A stretch of DNA of 64,000 nucleotides, taken from NCBI RefSeq assembly GCF_041262565.1, contig NZ_JBGCCJ010000001.1:806001-870000 (forward strand). The letters run 5' to 3'. The notes beneath the pieces are model-generated. The model was not told the DNA's origin. It was given only the letters and a program-made list of their open reading frames with translations, and searched no databases. Below are positions 53,826-61,765 of this stretch, in pieces. The DNA comes from Leifsonia sp. EB41. Lineage in GTDB: Bacteria; Actinomycetota; Actinomycetes; Actinomycetales; Microbacteriaceae. A program made the position numbers and the translations under genes. The number at the start of each line of letters is the position of its first letter. Within the stretch, counting starts at the first letter, position 1.

Positions 53826-55117
53826 CCATCGCATCGGTCGACACCACCATCCAGCTCATCTCGAGCGGCAGCCTCGACGGCGCCACCTGCGCCCCCGAGC
53901 TCGTCGACGGACCCTGGCTGTTCGACTCCGCTCCACCCTCCTACGGTCCCGGCGCCTCGCAGGACGACCCGATCCCGGCGTTCGCGCCGAAGCAGGGCGA
54001 GCTGCCCGAGGAGTACCGCACCGCGTCCAAGGAGGAGCTCGCCGAGCGCATCCGCGCCGCCAAGGCGACTCTCGGCGACCGCGTCGCGGTGATGGGCCAC
54101 TTCTACCAGCGCGACGAGGTCGTGCAGTTCGCGGACTTCGTCGGCGACTCGTTCCAGCTCGCCAACTTCGCCAAGGCGCGCCCGGAGGCCGAGACCATCG
54201 TGTTCTGCGGCGTGCACTTCATGGCGGAGACCGCGGACATCGTGTCGCGGCCGGAGCAGAACGTCATCCTCCCGAACCTCGCCGCCGGCTGCTCGATGGC
54301 CGACATGGCCGACCTCGACTCGGTGCAGGAGTGCTGGGAGGCGCTGGAGGAGCTGTACGGCACGGAGCCGGACGCCGATGGCCGGGTGCCGGTCATCCCG
54401 GTCACCTACATGAACTCGTCGGCGGCGCTGAAGGCGTTCTGCGGCGAGCACGGCGGCATCGTCTGCACGTCGTCCAACGCGGCGACCGTGCTGCAGTGGG
54501 CCTTCGAGCGCGGCCAGCGCGTGCTGTTCTTCCCCGACCAGCACCTCGGCCGCAACACCGCCAAGGCGATGGGCGTCCCGGTCGAGCGGATGCCGCTCTG
54601 GAACCCGCGCAAGCCGCTCGGCGGCAACTCCGAGGCCTCCCTCGGTGAGGCGCAGGTCATCCTCTGGCACGGCTTCTGCTCGGTGCACAAGCGCTTCACG
54701 GTCGGCCAGATCGAGCACGCCCGCGCCGAGTTCCCCGGCGTCCGCGTGATCGTGCACCCCGAGTGCCCGATGGAGGTCGTGGACGCCGCCGACGAGTACG
54801 GCTCCACCGACTACATCGTGAAGGCGATCCAGGCGGCGCCCGCGGGCTCCACCTTCGCGATCGGCACCGAGATCAACCTGGTGCAGCGGCTCGCCGCGGA
54901 GTACCCGCAGCACACGATCTTCTGCCTCGACTCGGTGGTCTGCCCGTGCTCGACCATGTACCGCATCCACCCGGGCTACCTCGCCTGGGTGCTGGAGGGC
55001 CTGGTGCGTGGCGAGGTCGTGAACCAGGTGCGCGTGGCCGACGAGGTCGCCGCGCCCGCCCGGGTGGCGCTGGAGCGCATGCTCGCCGCCCGGCCGGACA
55101 CCACGATGGCGGCCTGA
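53822..55117 (+). CDS. nadA: Quinolinate synthase
   Basis: A 431-residue 4Fe-4S enzyme that condenses iminoaspartate and dihydroxyacetone phosphate to quinolinate in de novo NAD synthesis. Cluster ligands are in VFCGVHFMAETADI, HPECPMEVV and CPCSTMYRIHPG. GHFYQRDEVVQFADFVGDS marks the first domain. ATG 53822 overlaps the nrtR stop (ATGA); nadB follows after 1 nt. An N-terminal stretch of about 60 residues is weakly conserved, as in other actinobacteria. Confidence 0.95.
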   Translation: MTIASVDTTIQLISSGSLDGATCAPELVDGPWLFDSAPPSYGPGASQDDPIPAFAPKQGELPEEYRTASKEELAERIRAAKATLGDRVAVMGHFYQRDEVVQFADFVGDSFQLANFAKARPEAETIVFCGVHFMAETADIVSRPEQNVILPNLAAGCSMADMADLDSVQECWEALEELYGTEPDADGRVPVIPVTYMNSSAALKAFCGEHGGIVCTSSNAATVLQWAFERGQRVLFFPDQHLGRNTAKAMGVPVERMPLWNPRKPLGGNSEASLGEAQVILWHGFCSVHKRFTVGQIEHARAEFPGVRVIVHPECPMEVVDAADEYGSTDYIVKAIQAAPAGSTFAIGTEINLVQRLAAEYPQHTIFCLDSVVCPCSTMYRIHPGYLAWVLEGLVRGEVVNQVRVADEVAAPARVALERMLAARPDTTMAA

Positions 55118-55118
55118 C

Positions 55119-56669
55119 ATGGCCCGCGTCGTCGTCGTCGGGAGCGGCATTGCCGGGCTCGTCGCCGCTCTGCGGGCGGCCGAGCGCCACGAGGTGACGA
55201 TCGTGACCAAGGGCGGCATCGCCGAGGGCAGCACCCGGTACGCACAGGGCGGGATCGCCGCCGCGGTGTTCGCCGACGACAGCGTGGCCGACCACGTCGC
55301 CGACACGCTGCGCGCCGGCGCCGGGCTCAACGTGGCGGAGGCCGTGGAGGCGCTCTGCGGCGACGGGCCGGCCCGGGTGCGCGAACTGATCGCGCTCGGC
55401 GTGGCGTTCGACCGTGACGGGAAGGGTCTCGCACGAGGGCTGGAGGCCGCGCACTCGAGCGCGCGCGTCCTGCACGCGGGCGGCGACGCGACCGGAGCCG
55501 AGATCGAGCGGGCGTTGGACGCGGCCGTCCGCAAAGCGGGCATCCGCGTGGTGACCGGGGCGTTCCTCCGCGACGTGCTCGTGACCGACGGGGCGGCCTC
55601 CGGGGTCGCCCTGAGGCTGGCCGACGGCACGGACACCGAGCTGGACGCCGACGCCGTCGTGCTCGCCACCGGCGGCTGGGGTCTGCTCTACGCGCACACC
55701 ACCAACCCGGCCATCGCGACCGGCGACGGCGTCGCGGCCGCGTACCGCGCGGGCGCGCTGCTCGCCGATCTGGAGTTCACCCAGTTCCACCCGACCGCGC
55801 TGCGGCTCCCCGCGGCGGACGGCGGCTCCCGCACCTTCCTGGTGTCGGAGGCCGTCCGCGGCGAGGGGGCGGTGCTGCGCAACGAGCGCGGCGAGCGGTT
55901 CATGCTCGACGTGCACCCCGACGCGGAGCTCGCACCCCGTGACGTCGTCGCCCGCGGAATCGCGGTCGAGATGGCCGCGCAGGACGGCCTCCCCGTCGTG
56001 CTCGACGCGACCGCGCTCGGCGCGGACTTCCTGGCGCACCGCTTCCCGACCATCGACGCCGCCTGCCGCGCCGCCGGCATCGACTGGTCCCGTGAGCCGG
56101 TCCCGGTGACCCCCGCCGCGCACTACGCGATGGGCGGGGTCGCGACCGACATCCACGGCCGCACGAGCCTCCCCGGGCTGTTCGCGGTCGGGGAGGTCGC
56201 CTGCACCGGGGCGCACGGCGCCAACCGGCTGGCGTCCAACTCTCTGCTGGAGGGGCTGGTGTTCGCGCACCGCGCGGCCGAGGCGATCGGCGCGGCATGG
56301 CCGGAGCCGCCCGCGTGGGTCGCGGAGCCGGGCCTCCCCGCGGCGGCGACGACCGAGCTCTCGGAGGGCGACGAGCCGTTCGACCGCGCGCGCCTCCAGT
56401 CGATCCTCTGGACCGGCGCCGGCCTCCACCGCGACCGCGCCGGCCTCGAACGCGCCGCCCGCGAGCTCGCCGGCTTCCGGATGCCGGAGCCCGGCGAGGA
56501 CGCGAACCTGCTGCAACTCGGCCGCCTCGTCGTCGCCGCCGCCCTGTCGCGCGAGGAGTCGCGCGGCGCCCACTTCCGTTCCGACTTCCCGCTGCCGGCG
56601 GCGGGCACACCCCGTCACACGGTGCTCGCTCCGCTGTCCGTTCCTACCGAGGTGACCGTTCCATGCTGA
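55119..56669 (+). CDS. nadB: L-aspartate oxidase
   Basis: A 516-residue FAD enzyme that oxidises L-aspartate to iminoaspartate for NadA. FAD motif GSGIAGLVAALRA at 8-20; family marks STRYAQGGIAAAV, EFTQFHPTAL and GGVATDIHGRTSLPGLFAVGEVACTG. ATG 55119. It overlaps the nadC start by 7 bases, so the pathway enzymes are made together. Confidence 0.95.
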   Translation: MARVVVVGSGIAGLVAALRAAERHEVTIVTKGGIAEGSTRYAQGGIAAAVFADDSVADHVADTLRAGAGLNVAEAVEALCGDGPARVRELIALGVAFDRDGKGLARGLEAAHSSARVLHAGGDATGAEIERALDAAVRKAGIRVVTGAFLRDVLVTDGAASGVALRLADGTDTELDADAVVLATGGWGLLYAHTTNPAIATGDGVAAAYRAGALLADLEFTQFHPTALRLPAADGGSRTFLVSEAVRGEGAVLRNERGERFMLDVHPDAELAPRDVVARGIAVEMAAQDGLPVVLDATALGADFLAHRFPTIDAACRAAGIDWSREPVPVTPAAHYAMGGVATDIHGRTSLPGLFAVGEVACTGAHGANRLASNSLLEGLVFAHRAAEAIGAAWPEPPAWVAEPGLPAAATTELSEGDEPFDRARLQSILWTGAGLHRDRAGLERAARELAGFRMPEPGEDANLLQLGRLVVAAALSREESRGAHFRSDFPLPAAGTPRHTVLAPLSVPTEVTVPC

Positions 56670-57523
56670 CCCGCCAGACCATCCACGACGTCGTCCGAGC
56701 CGCTCTCGTGGAGGACGCACCCTGGGGCGACCTGACCAGCGAGCTGCTTATTCCCGAAACGGCATATGCCACCGCGCGCCTCTCCGCACGCGAGCCCGGC
56801 ACGTTCTCGGGCGGCGCGGTGTTCACCGCGGCGATGACGCTGACGGACCCGGCCATCGAGGTCGACCTGGCCGTCGCGGACGGCGACGCGTTCGAGGCGG
56901 GCGACACGCTCGCGACGGTGACCGGCCCCGCCCGGGCTGTGTTGCAGGGCGAACGAGTCGCGCTGAACTTCGTGCAGCGCATGTCCGGGATCGCGACTCT
57001 CACGGCCTCCTTCGTCGCCGAGGTGGCCCACACCTCCGCCCGCATCGTCGACACCCGCAAGACCACGCCCGGCCTTCGCGCGTTCGAACGTCACGCCGTG
57101 CGCAGCGGCGGCGGGCACAACCACCGCTACTCGCTCTCGGACGCGGTGATGGCCAAGGACAACCACCTCGCGATCCTCACCGCGCAGTCCGGGCTGTCGG
57201 TGACCGACGCCCTCCGACGGGTGCGCTCCCAGCTCTCGCACACCACACACCTGGAGGTCGAGGTGGACAGGATCGACCAGATCGAGCCGGTGCTCGCCGC
57301 CGGGGTGGACACGATCATGCTCGACAACTTCACGCTGGACGAGCTGCGCGAGGGCGTGGCGATCGTCGGCGGCCGGGCGATCGTGGAGGCCAGCGGCAAC
57401 GTCAGCCTCGCCACCGTGCGCGACATCGCGGAGACCGGGGTGGACGTCATCTCGTCCGGCGCGCTCACGCACAGCGTCCGCTCGCTCGACCTCGGCCTGG
57501 ACGTGGTGCTGGAGAACGCATGA
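56663..57523 (+). CDS. nadC: Nicotinate-nucleotide pyrophosphorylase (QPRTase)
   Basis: A 286-residue quinolinate phosphoribosyltransferase. Substrate and PRPP residues are in DTRKTTPGLR, SGGGHNHRYSLSDAVMAKDNH, LEVEVDRI, MLDNF and EASGNVSL. It converts quinolinate to nicotinate mononucleotide. ATG 56663 lies within the nadB end. Confidence 0.95.
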   Translation: MLTRQTIHDVVRAALVEDAPWGDLTSELLIPETAYATARLSAREPGTFSGGAVFTAAMTLTDPAIEVDLAVADGDAFEAGDTLATVTGPARAVLQGERVALNFVQRMSGIATLTASFVAEVAHTSARIVDTRKTTPGLRAFERHAVRSGGGHNHRYSLSDAVMAKDNHLAILTAQSGLSVTDALRRVRSQLSHTTHLEVEVDRIDQIEPVLAAGVDTIMLDNFTLDELREGVAIVGGRAIVEASGNVSLATVRDIAETGVDVISSGALTHSVRSLDLGLDVVLENA

Positions 57524-57536
57524 CCGGGCTGCCCTC

Positions 57537-58685
57537 ATGACCGGCCTGTACCTCGACGCCGCCGCGACCTCCGCGGTGCGCCGGGAGGTCCTGGAGGCGA
57601 TGTGGCCGTACCTCACCGGCGACTTCGGAAACCCGTCGAGCCACCACGAGGTCGGCGAGTCGGCGGCCCGCGCCCTGGCCGCGGCGCGCGCGACGGTCGC
57701 CGAGTGGCTCGGCTGCCGGGCGTCGGAGGTCGTCTTCACCTCGGGCGGCACCGAGGCGGACAACCTCGCGGTCAAGGGGATCGCGTTCGGCGCGCCCCGG
57801 GGCCGGCACATCGTCACGACGCCCATCGAGCACGAGGCCGTTCTGGCCTCCGTCGACTATCTGGTGCGCGTGCACGGGTTCGAGGCGACGTTCGTCACGG
57901 TCGGGCGTGACGGCCTGGTCTCCCCCGACGACTTCGCGGCGGCGCTGCGGCCGGACACGACGCTCGCCAGCGTGATGCTCGCCAACAACGAGGTGGGCAC
58001 CGTCCAGCCGGTCGCCGAGCTGGCGGCGCTGGCCCACGCGCAGGGCGTGCCCTTCCACACGGACGCGGTGCAGGCGGCGGGCTGGCTCCCGCTCGACGTG
58101 CGCGAGCTCGGCGTCGACGCGCTCAGTGTCTCCGGGCACAAGATCGGTGCGCCCAAAGGGATCGGCGCTCTGTACGTGCGAGGCAGGCTCCCGCTCGAGC
58201 CGGTGCTGCACGGCGGCGGCCAGGAGCGCGGGCGTCGATCCGGCACCGAGAACGTCGCGGGCGCGGTCGCGCTGGCCACGGCCGCACGGCTGGTCCTGCG
58301 CGACCGGGAGGCCAACGCCGCCCGCGCCACGGCGGCGCGCGACGCGTTCACGGCCGCGGTGCTGGCGCAGACCCCCGGGGCGGAGCTGACCGGCCACGCG
58401 TCGGCGCGCCTGCCGGGCACGGCCTCCTTCGTCTTCCCCGGCACCAACGGCGAGACGGTGCTGCTGGAGCTGGAGCGCCGCGGGATCGTGTCCTCCAGCG
58501 GCTCGGCGTGCGCGGCCGGCAGCGAGGATGCCTCGCACGTGCTGCTCGCGCTCGGCTACGACGAGGACGTGGCCCGCACGGCGGTGCGGTTCTCCTGGGG
58601 CCCCGACGTCACCGCGGACGCCCTCCTCGCCGTCGCCCCGGCTGTCGCGGAGGCCGTCCGCGAGGTCTCCGGACTGGCGTCCTGA
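57537..58685 (+). CDS. Cysteine desulfurase (NifS/IscS-type)
   Basis: A 382-residue PLP enzyme that takes sulfur from cysteine. PLP lysine in SVSGHKIGAPKG at K202; reactive cysteine in SSSGSACAAGSEDASHV at C325. Its place after nadABC suggests it builds the 4Fe-4S cluster of NadA, as the NadS-type desulfurases in other bacteria do; a general or tRNA-thiolation role is also possible. ATG 57537; the ATG at 57522 only overlaps nadC. Confidence 0.92.
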   Translation: MTGLYLDAAATSAVRREVLEAMWPYLTGDFGNPSSHHEVGESAARALAAARATVAEWLGCRASEVVFTSGGTEADNLAVKGIAFGAPRGRHIVTTPIEHEAVLASVDYLVRVHGFEATFVTVGRDGLVSPDDFAAALRPDTTLASVMLANNEVGTVQPVAELAALAHAQGVPFHTDAVQAAGWLPLDVRELGVDALSVSGHKIGAPKGIGALYVRGRLPLEPVLHGGGQERGRRSGTENVAGAVALATAARLVLRDREANAARATAARDAFTAAVLAQTPGAELTGHASARLPGTASFVFPGTNGETVLLELERRGIVSSSGSACAAGSEDASHVLLALGYDEDVARTAVRFSWGPDVTADALLAVAPAVAEAVREVSGLAS

Positions 58686-58716
58686 CGGCTCCTTTATTCC
58701 GGGTTAAGCGGAGAGT

Positions 58717-58736
58717 GAACGCGGGCCCGAGTTCAT
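58717..58736. promoter_or_regulatory. 20-bp palindrome upstream of the MFS gene
   Basis: TGAACGCGGGCCCGAGTTCA, a single mismatch between arms, 34 nt before the candidate -10 of the MFS gene. A possible operator; no regulator gene is adjacent. Confidence 0.4.
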
Positions 58737-58769
58737 CTGTTCGAAACCCACGATGTCGGGGGTCGTGGA

Positions 58770-58775
58770 TAGTGT
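58770..58775 (+). promoter_or_regulatory. Candidate -10 element, leaderless MFS start
   Basis: TAGTGT, 6 nt before GTG 58782, with no Shine-Dalgarno; the same TAGKGTGGA pattern as before dapB and the M16 gene. Confidence 0.5.
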
Positions 58776-58781
58776 GGACCA

Positions 58782-60311
58782 GTGACTGAGAAGACCTCAC
58801 CTGCGCCCGCCGACACCATCGACACCGGCGCGCTCGCTGGGTCCCCCAGCGACGCGAAAGCACGGGAGGCGGAGCAGCCGCGCATCGCGCCGCGCGACCA
58901 GCGCGTCATCTGGCTGCTGCTCGCAGCCACGTTCGTCGTGATCCTCAACGAGACGATCATGAGCGTCGCAATCCCCAAGCTGATGGACGACCTCCACATC
59001 GACGCGCTCGCCGCTCAGTGGCTCTCGACCGCGTTCATGCTGACGATGGCCGTGGTCATCCCGATCACCGGCTTCCTGCTGCAGCGGTTCACCACTCGTC
59101 AGGTCTTCATCGCCGCGATGTCACTGTTCTCGCTCGGCACGCTCGTCGCCGCCCTCGCGCCGGGCTTCAGCATCCTCGTGGTCGCGCGCGTGATCCAGGC
59201 CTGCGGCACGGCGATCATGCTGCCGCTGCTGATGACCACGCTGATGACGCTGGTGCCGCCCGCGCTGCGCGGACGCACGATGGGCAACGTCTCGATCGTC
59301 ATCTCGGTCGCGCCGGCGATCGGCCCGACCATCTCCGGCATCATCCTCAACTTCCTGGCCTGGCGCTGGATCTTCCTGATCGTGCTGCCGATCGCGCTCG
59401 TCATGCTGCTGATCGGAATGAAGTTCGTCGAGAACGTGACGGAGACCAGCAAGAGCCGGGTGGATGTGCTGTCCGTCATCCTTTCCGCGTTCGGCTTCGG
59501 CGGCCTGGTCTACGGCCTCACCCTGAGCGGCGAGACCGGACCGGCGGCGGCGGGCAACGCGCCCATCATGTGGACCTCCCTCGCGGTCGGCGTCGTCGCG
59601 CTCGCGGCCTTCATCACGCGGCAGCTCCTGCTGCAGCGCAAGGATCGTGCGCTGCTCGACCTCCGGACGTTCCGCAGCCCGATCTTCACGGCCGCGATCG
59701 TGCTCATGGCCATCACCACGGCCTCGTTGTTCGGCGTGATCATCGTCCTCCCGCTCTACCTGCAGCATGTACTGCACCTCGACGTGCTCGGCACCGGACT
59801 GCTCCTGCTGCCCGGCGGGCTGGTGATGGGCCTCGCGGCGCCGTTCGTCGGCCGGCTCTACGACCGGATCGGCCCGCGTCCGCTGGTGATTCCGGGGGCG
59901 ATCCTGGTGAGCCTGGTGATGTGGTCGCTGACGATGGTGACCGAGACCACCCCGATCTACCTCGTGCTGATCGCGCACATCACGATGAGCCTCGGCCTGG
60001 CGCTGATGTTCACGCCGCTCTTCACGGCCGGCCTCGGCGCGGTGCCTCCGCACCTGTACTCCCACGGCAGCGCCATCCTCGGCACCATCCAGCAGGTCGG
60101 CGGCGCGGCGGGGACGGCGCTGCTGGTGGCTGTGCTCTCGGCGCAGACCGCGGCCCTCGCGGCGGGCGGGGCCTCGCTCGACGCGGCCACCGCGGGCGGC
60201 ATCCGCGCGGCGTTCTTCGCGGCGGCGATCATCTCGCTGTTCGGGGTCGTCGGCTCGTTCTTCGTCAGCAAGCCCGCCGACGCCCCCTCCGAAGCAGCCT
60301 TCGCGCACTGA
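58782..60311 (+). CDS. MFS drug transporter, DHA2-type (14 helices)
   Basis: A 509-residue major-facilitator protein with about 14 hydrophobic segments after a 40-residue soluble leader. DHA2-type marks are NETIMSVAIPKLMDDL, QWLSTAFMLTMAVVIPITGFLLQRF and RVIQACGTAIMLPLL, and the antiporter motif AIGPTISGIIL. It probably exports drugs or metabolites by proton antiport. GTG 58782. It ends just before the second long palindrome. Confidence 0.92.
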   Translation: MTEKTSPAPADTIDTGALAGSPSDAKAREAEQPRIAPRDQRVIWLLLAATFVVILNETIMSVAIPKLMDDLHIDALAAQWLSTAFMLTMAVVIPITGFLLQRFTTRQVFIAAMSLFSLGTLVAALAPGFSILVVARVIQACGTAIMLPLLMTTLMTLVPPALRGRTMGNVSIVISVAPAIGPTISGIILNFLAWRWIFLIVLPIALVMLLIGMKFVENVTETSKSRVDVLSVILSAFGFGGLVYGLTLSGETGPAAAGNAPIMWTSLAVGVVALAAFITRQLLLQRKDRALLDLRTFRSPIFTAAIVLMAITTASLFGVIIVLPLYLQHVLHLDVLGTGLLLLPGGLVMGLAAPFVGRLYDRIGPRPLVIPGAILVSLVMWSLTMVTETTPIYLVLIAHITMSLGLALMFTPLFTAGLGAVPPHLYSHGSAILGTIQQVGGAAGTALLVAVLSAQTAALAAGGASLDAATAGGIRAAFFAAAIISLFGVVGSFFVSKPADAPSEAAFAH

Positions 60312-60320
60312 CCCCAACCC

Positions 60321-60381
60321 GCCGAGGGGCACGTCGTTGTCACTTCCGGGCGCGACAAGTGACAACAACGTGCCCCTCGGC
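60321..60381. repeat. Long intergenic palindrome, copy 2
   Basis: 25-bp arms with one mismatch (left arm starts GCCGAGGGGCACGTCGTTGT) around an 11-nt loop. Same arm sequence as copy 1 at 21673, but a different centre. Here it lies 10 nt past the MFS stop and before a same-strand gene, so it can act as the MFS terminator. Confidence 0.9.
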
Positions 60382-60454
60382 AGTGGTGCGCCCCGCTCTG
60401 GCACGGCCGTCCGCCGTGGTGGGACGATACTCCAGACGACGCGAGGAGGCAGCC

Positions 60455-61025
60455 GTGACCATCATCCAGACCCCCGACCCTGAGGACGCGACGGGGTGAC
60501 GTCGCGGACATCTACGCGAAAGACGAGCGCGACCTCGGCTACGTGGCCGAGTACACGCGCGTGATGGCGTTCAATCCCGAGGCGTACCGCGCCTGGGAGC
60601 AGCTCGTCCGGGCGATCATCGCCCAGCTCGGCGTACGGCGCTTCGAGCTCGTGACGCTGGCCGCGGCGCAGGGCACGCACTCGCAGCACTGTCGGCTCGC
60701 CCACGGCCGCAAGTCGCTCGCCGTCATGGACGCGGACGACGTGGAGGCCGTGGCCCGCGACTTCCATGACGCCGGGCTCTCCGAGGCGGAGGTCGCGATG
60801 ATGGAGTACGCCGAGCGCATCAGCACGAACGCCGCGTCGATGACGGAGGCCGACTCGCTCCGCCTGCGCGAGCTCGGCTTCACGGACCGCGAGATCGTGG
60901 ACATCACGCTGGCCGCCGCGGCGCGCAACTACTTCAGCCGCGCCATCCAGGCGCTCGGCGTCGCGGTCGAGGTCCCGCCCGGGATCAGCGACGGCCTCCG
61001 CGACGCACTGCTGGCCCCGCTGTGA
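60455..61025 (+). pseudogene. Carboxymuconolactone-decarboxylase-like gene with a frameshift
   Basis: GTG 60455 with a strong Shine-Dalgarno (GAGGAGG) opens the frame TIIQTPDPEDATG, which stops at TGA 60497-60499. The matching continuation DVADIYAKDERDLGYVAEYTRVMAFNP runs in the +1 frame from 60498 to 61025. Together they match the family start (TPDP..ATG..A.IY..D...LGYV.NYT). One extra base near 60493-60497 (ACGGGGT) explains it. The AhpD-like core (with one SQHCR cysteine) is intact. It is a true mutation, a sequencing error or translation from the internal GTG 60543. The downstream cupin overlaps its stop. Confidence 0.8.
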
Positions 61026-61366
61026 GCGCCGAGGAGGTCCCGCCGATCGACCGGGAGATCGTGCAGGACGTGACGCTCGCCAACCCGCGCCCGGTGGGCC
61101 GCATCCAGACCCGCCGCATCACGATGCAGCCGGGCGTCGCGGGCGGCCTCCACCTCCACAACGGCCCGGTGGTCGGATCGATCGAGCGCGGCTCGGCCCT
61201 GTACCAGGTCGAGGGCGGGGCCGTGGTCACCCTGGCGGCCGGTGACACCTTCTACGAGGAGGAGGGCGCCAGGATCGCGCGGTTCGACGCCGGCCCGGAG
61301 GGTGTCGTCTTCCTCGCCCACTTCCCGGTCGGCACCCACGAGGAGCCGACCCTCACAATGCTGTAG
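61022..61366 (+). CDS. Small cupin-domain protein
   Basis: A 114-residue single cupin. The metal motif is incomplete but visible as PGVAGGLHLHNGPVVGSIERG at about 37-57 (two His), then FEEEGARIARFDAG. GTG 61022 overlaps the upstream TGA by 4 bases. It likely binds a small ligand or metal; function unknown. Part of a small cluster with the frameshifted gene and a DUF488 gene. Confidence 0.82.
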   Translation: MSAEEVPPIDREIVQDVTLANPRPVGRIQTRRITMQPGVAGGLHLHNGPVVGSIERGSALYQVEGGAVVTLAAGDTFYEEEGARIARFDAGPEGVVFLAHFPVGTHEEPTLTML

Positions 61367-61375
61367 GAGTCCGCC

Positions 61376-61729
61376 ATGGTCTATCGCGTCAAGCGCGTCT
61401 ACGACCCGCCCGCCGTCGAGGACGGCCTCCGCGTGCTGGTCGACCGGCTGTGGCCGCGCGGCCTCACCAAGGAGAAGGCCAGGGTGGACCTCTGGCTCAA
61501 GGACGTCGCGCCCTCCACCGAGCTGCGCCGCTGGTTCCACCACGAGTCCCCGCTGTTCGACGAGTTCACCGCGCGGTACGACGCCGAGCTCGACGCGAAC
61601 CCGGCGGTGGCCCAACTCCGTGAGCTGGGTGACACGCATCCGGTCGTCACGCTGCTCGTCGGCGCACGCGACCCGGAACTGAATCAGGGGGTGGTGCTCG
61701 AGAGATATCTCGAGCACCACCCCCGGTGA
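61376..61729 (+). CDS. DUF488 family protein (YeaO-like)
   Basis: A 117-residue protein of the DUF488 family: VKRVYDPP at the start, GLRVLVDRLWPRGLTKEKA, WLKDVAPSTELRRWF and VVTLLVGARDPE. Function unknown. ATG 61376 lies 9 nt after the cupin stop with AGGAG upstream. The last codons (about 14) lie within a hairpin terminator, so the C-terminus is encoded by the palindrome. Confidence 0.85.
   Translation: MVYRVKRVYDPPAVEDGLRVLVDRLWPRGLTKEKARVDLWLKDVAPSTELRRWFHHESPLFDEFTARYDAELDANPAVAQLRELGDTHPVVTLLVGARDPELNQGVVLERYLEHHPR
61687..61724. terminator. Hairpin terminator inside the 3' end of the DUF488 gene
   Basis: 17-bp perfect arms (GGGGGTGGTGCTCGAGA and complement) with loop GATA. It ends within the last codons of DUF488 and lies 42 nt before the aceB stop (convergent). 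Confidence 0.9.
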
Positions 61730-61765
61730 CGGCAACCACAGCCGTCGACGCCGGCCACGCCCGGT

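Noticed and set aside
60455-60543. Programmed +1 frameshift
   Set aside because: The base run is only a four-G stretch with no known +1 signal; an error or mutation is simpler.
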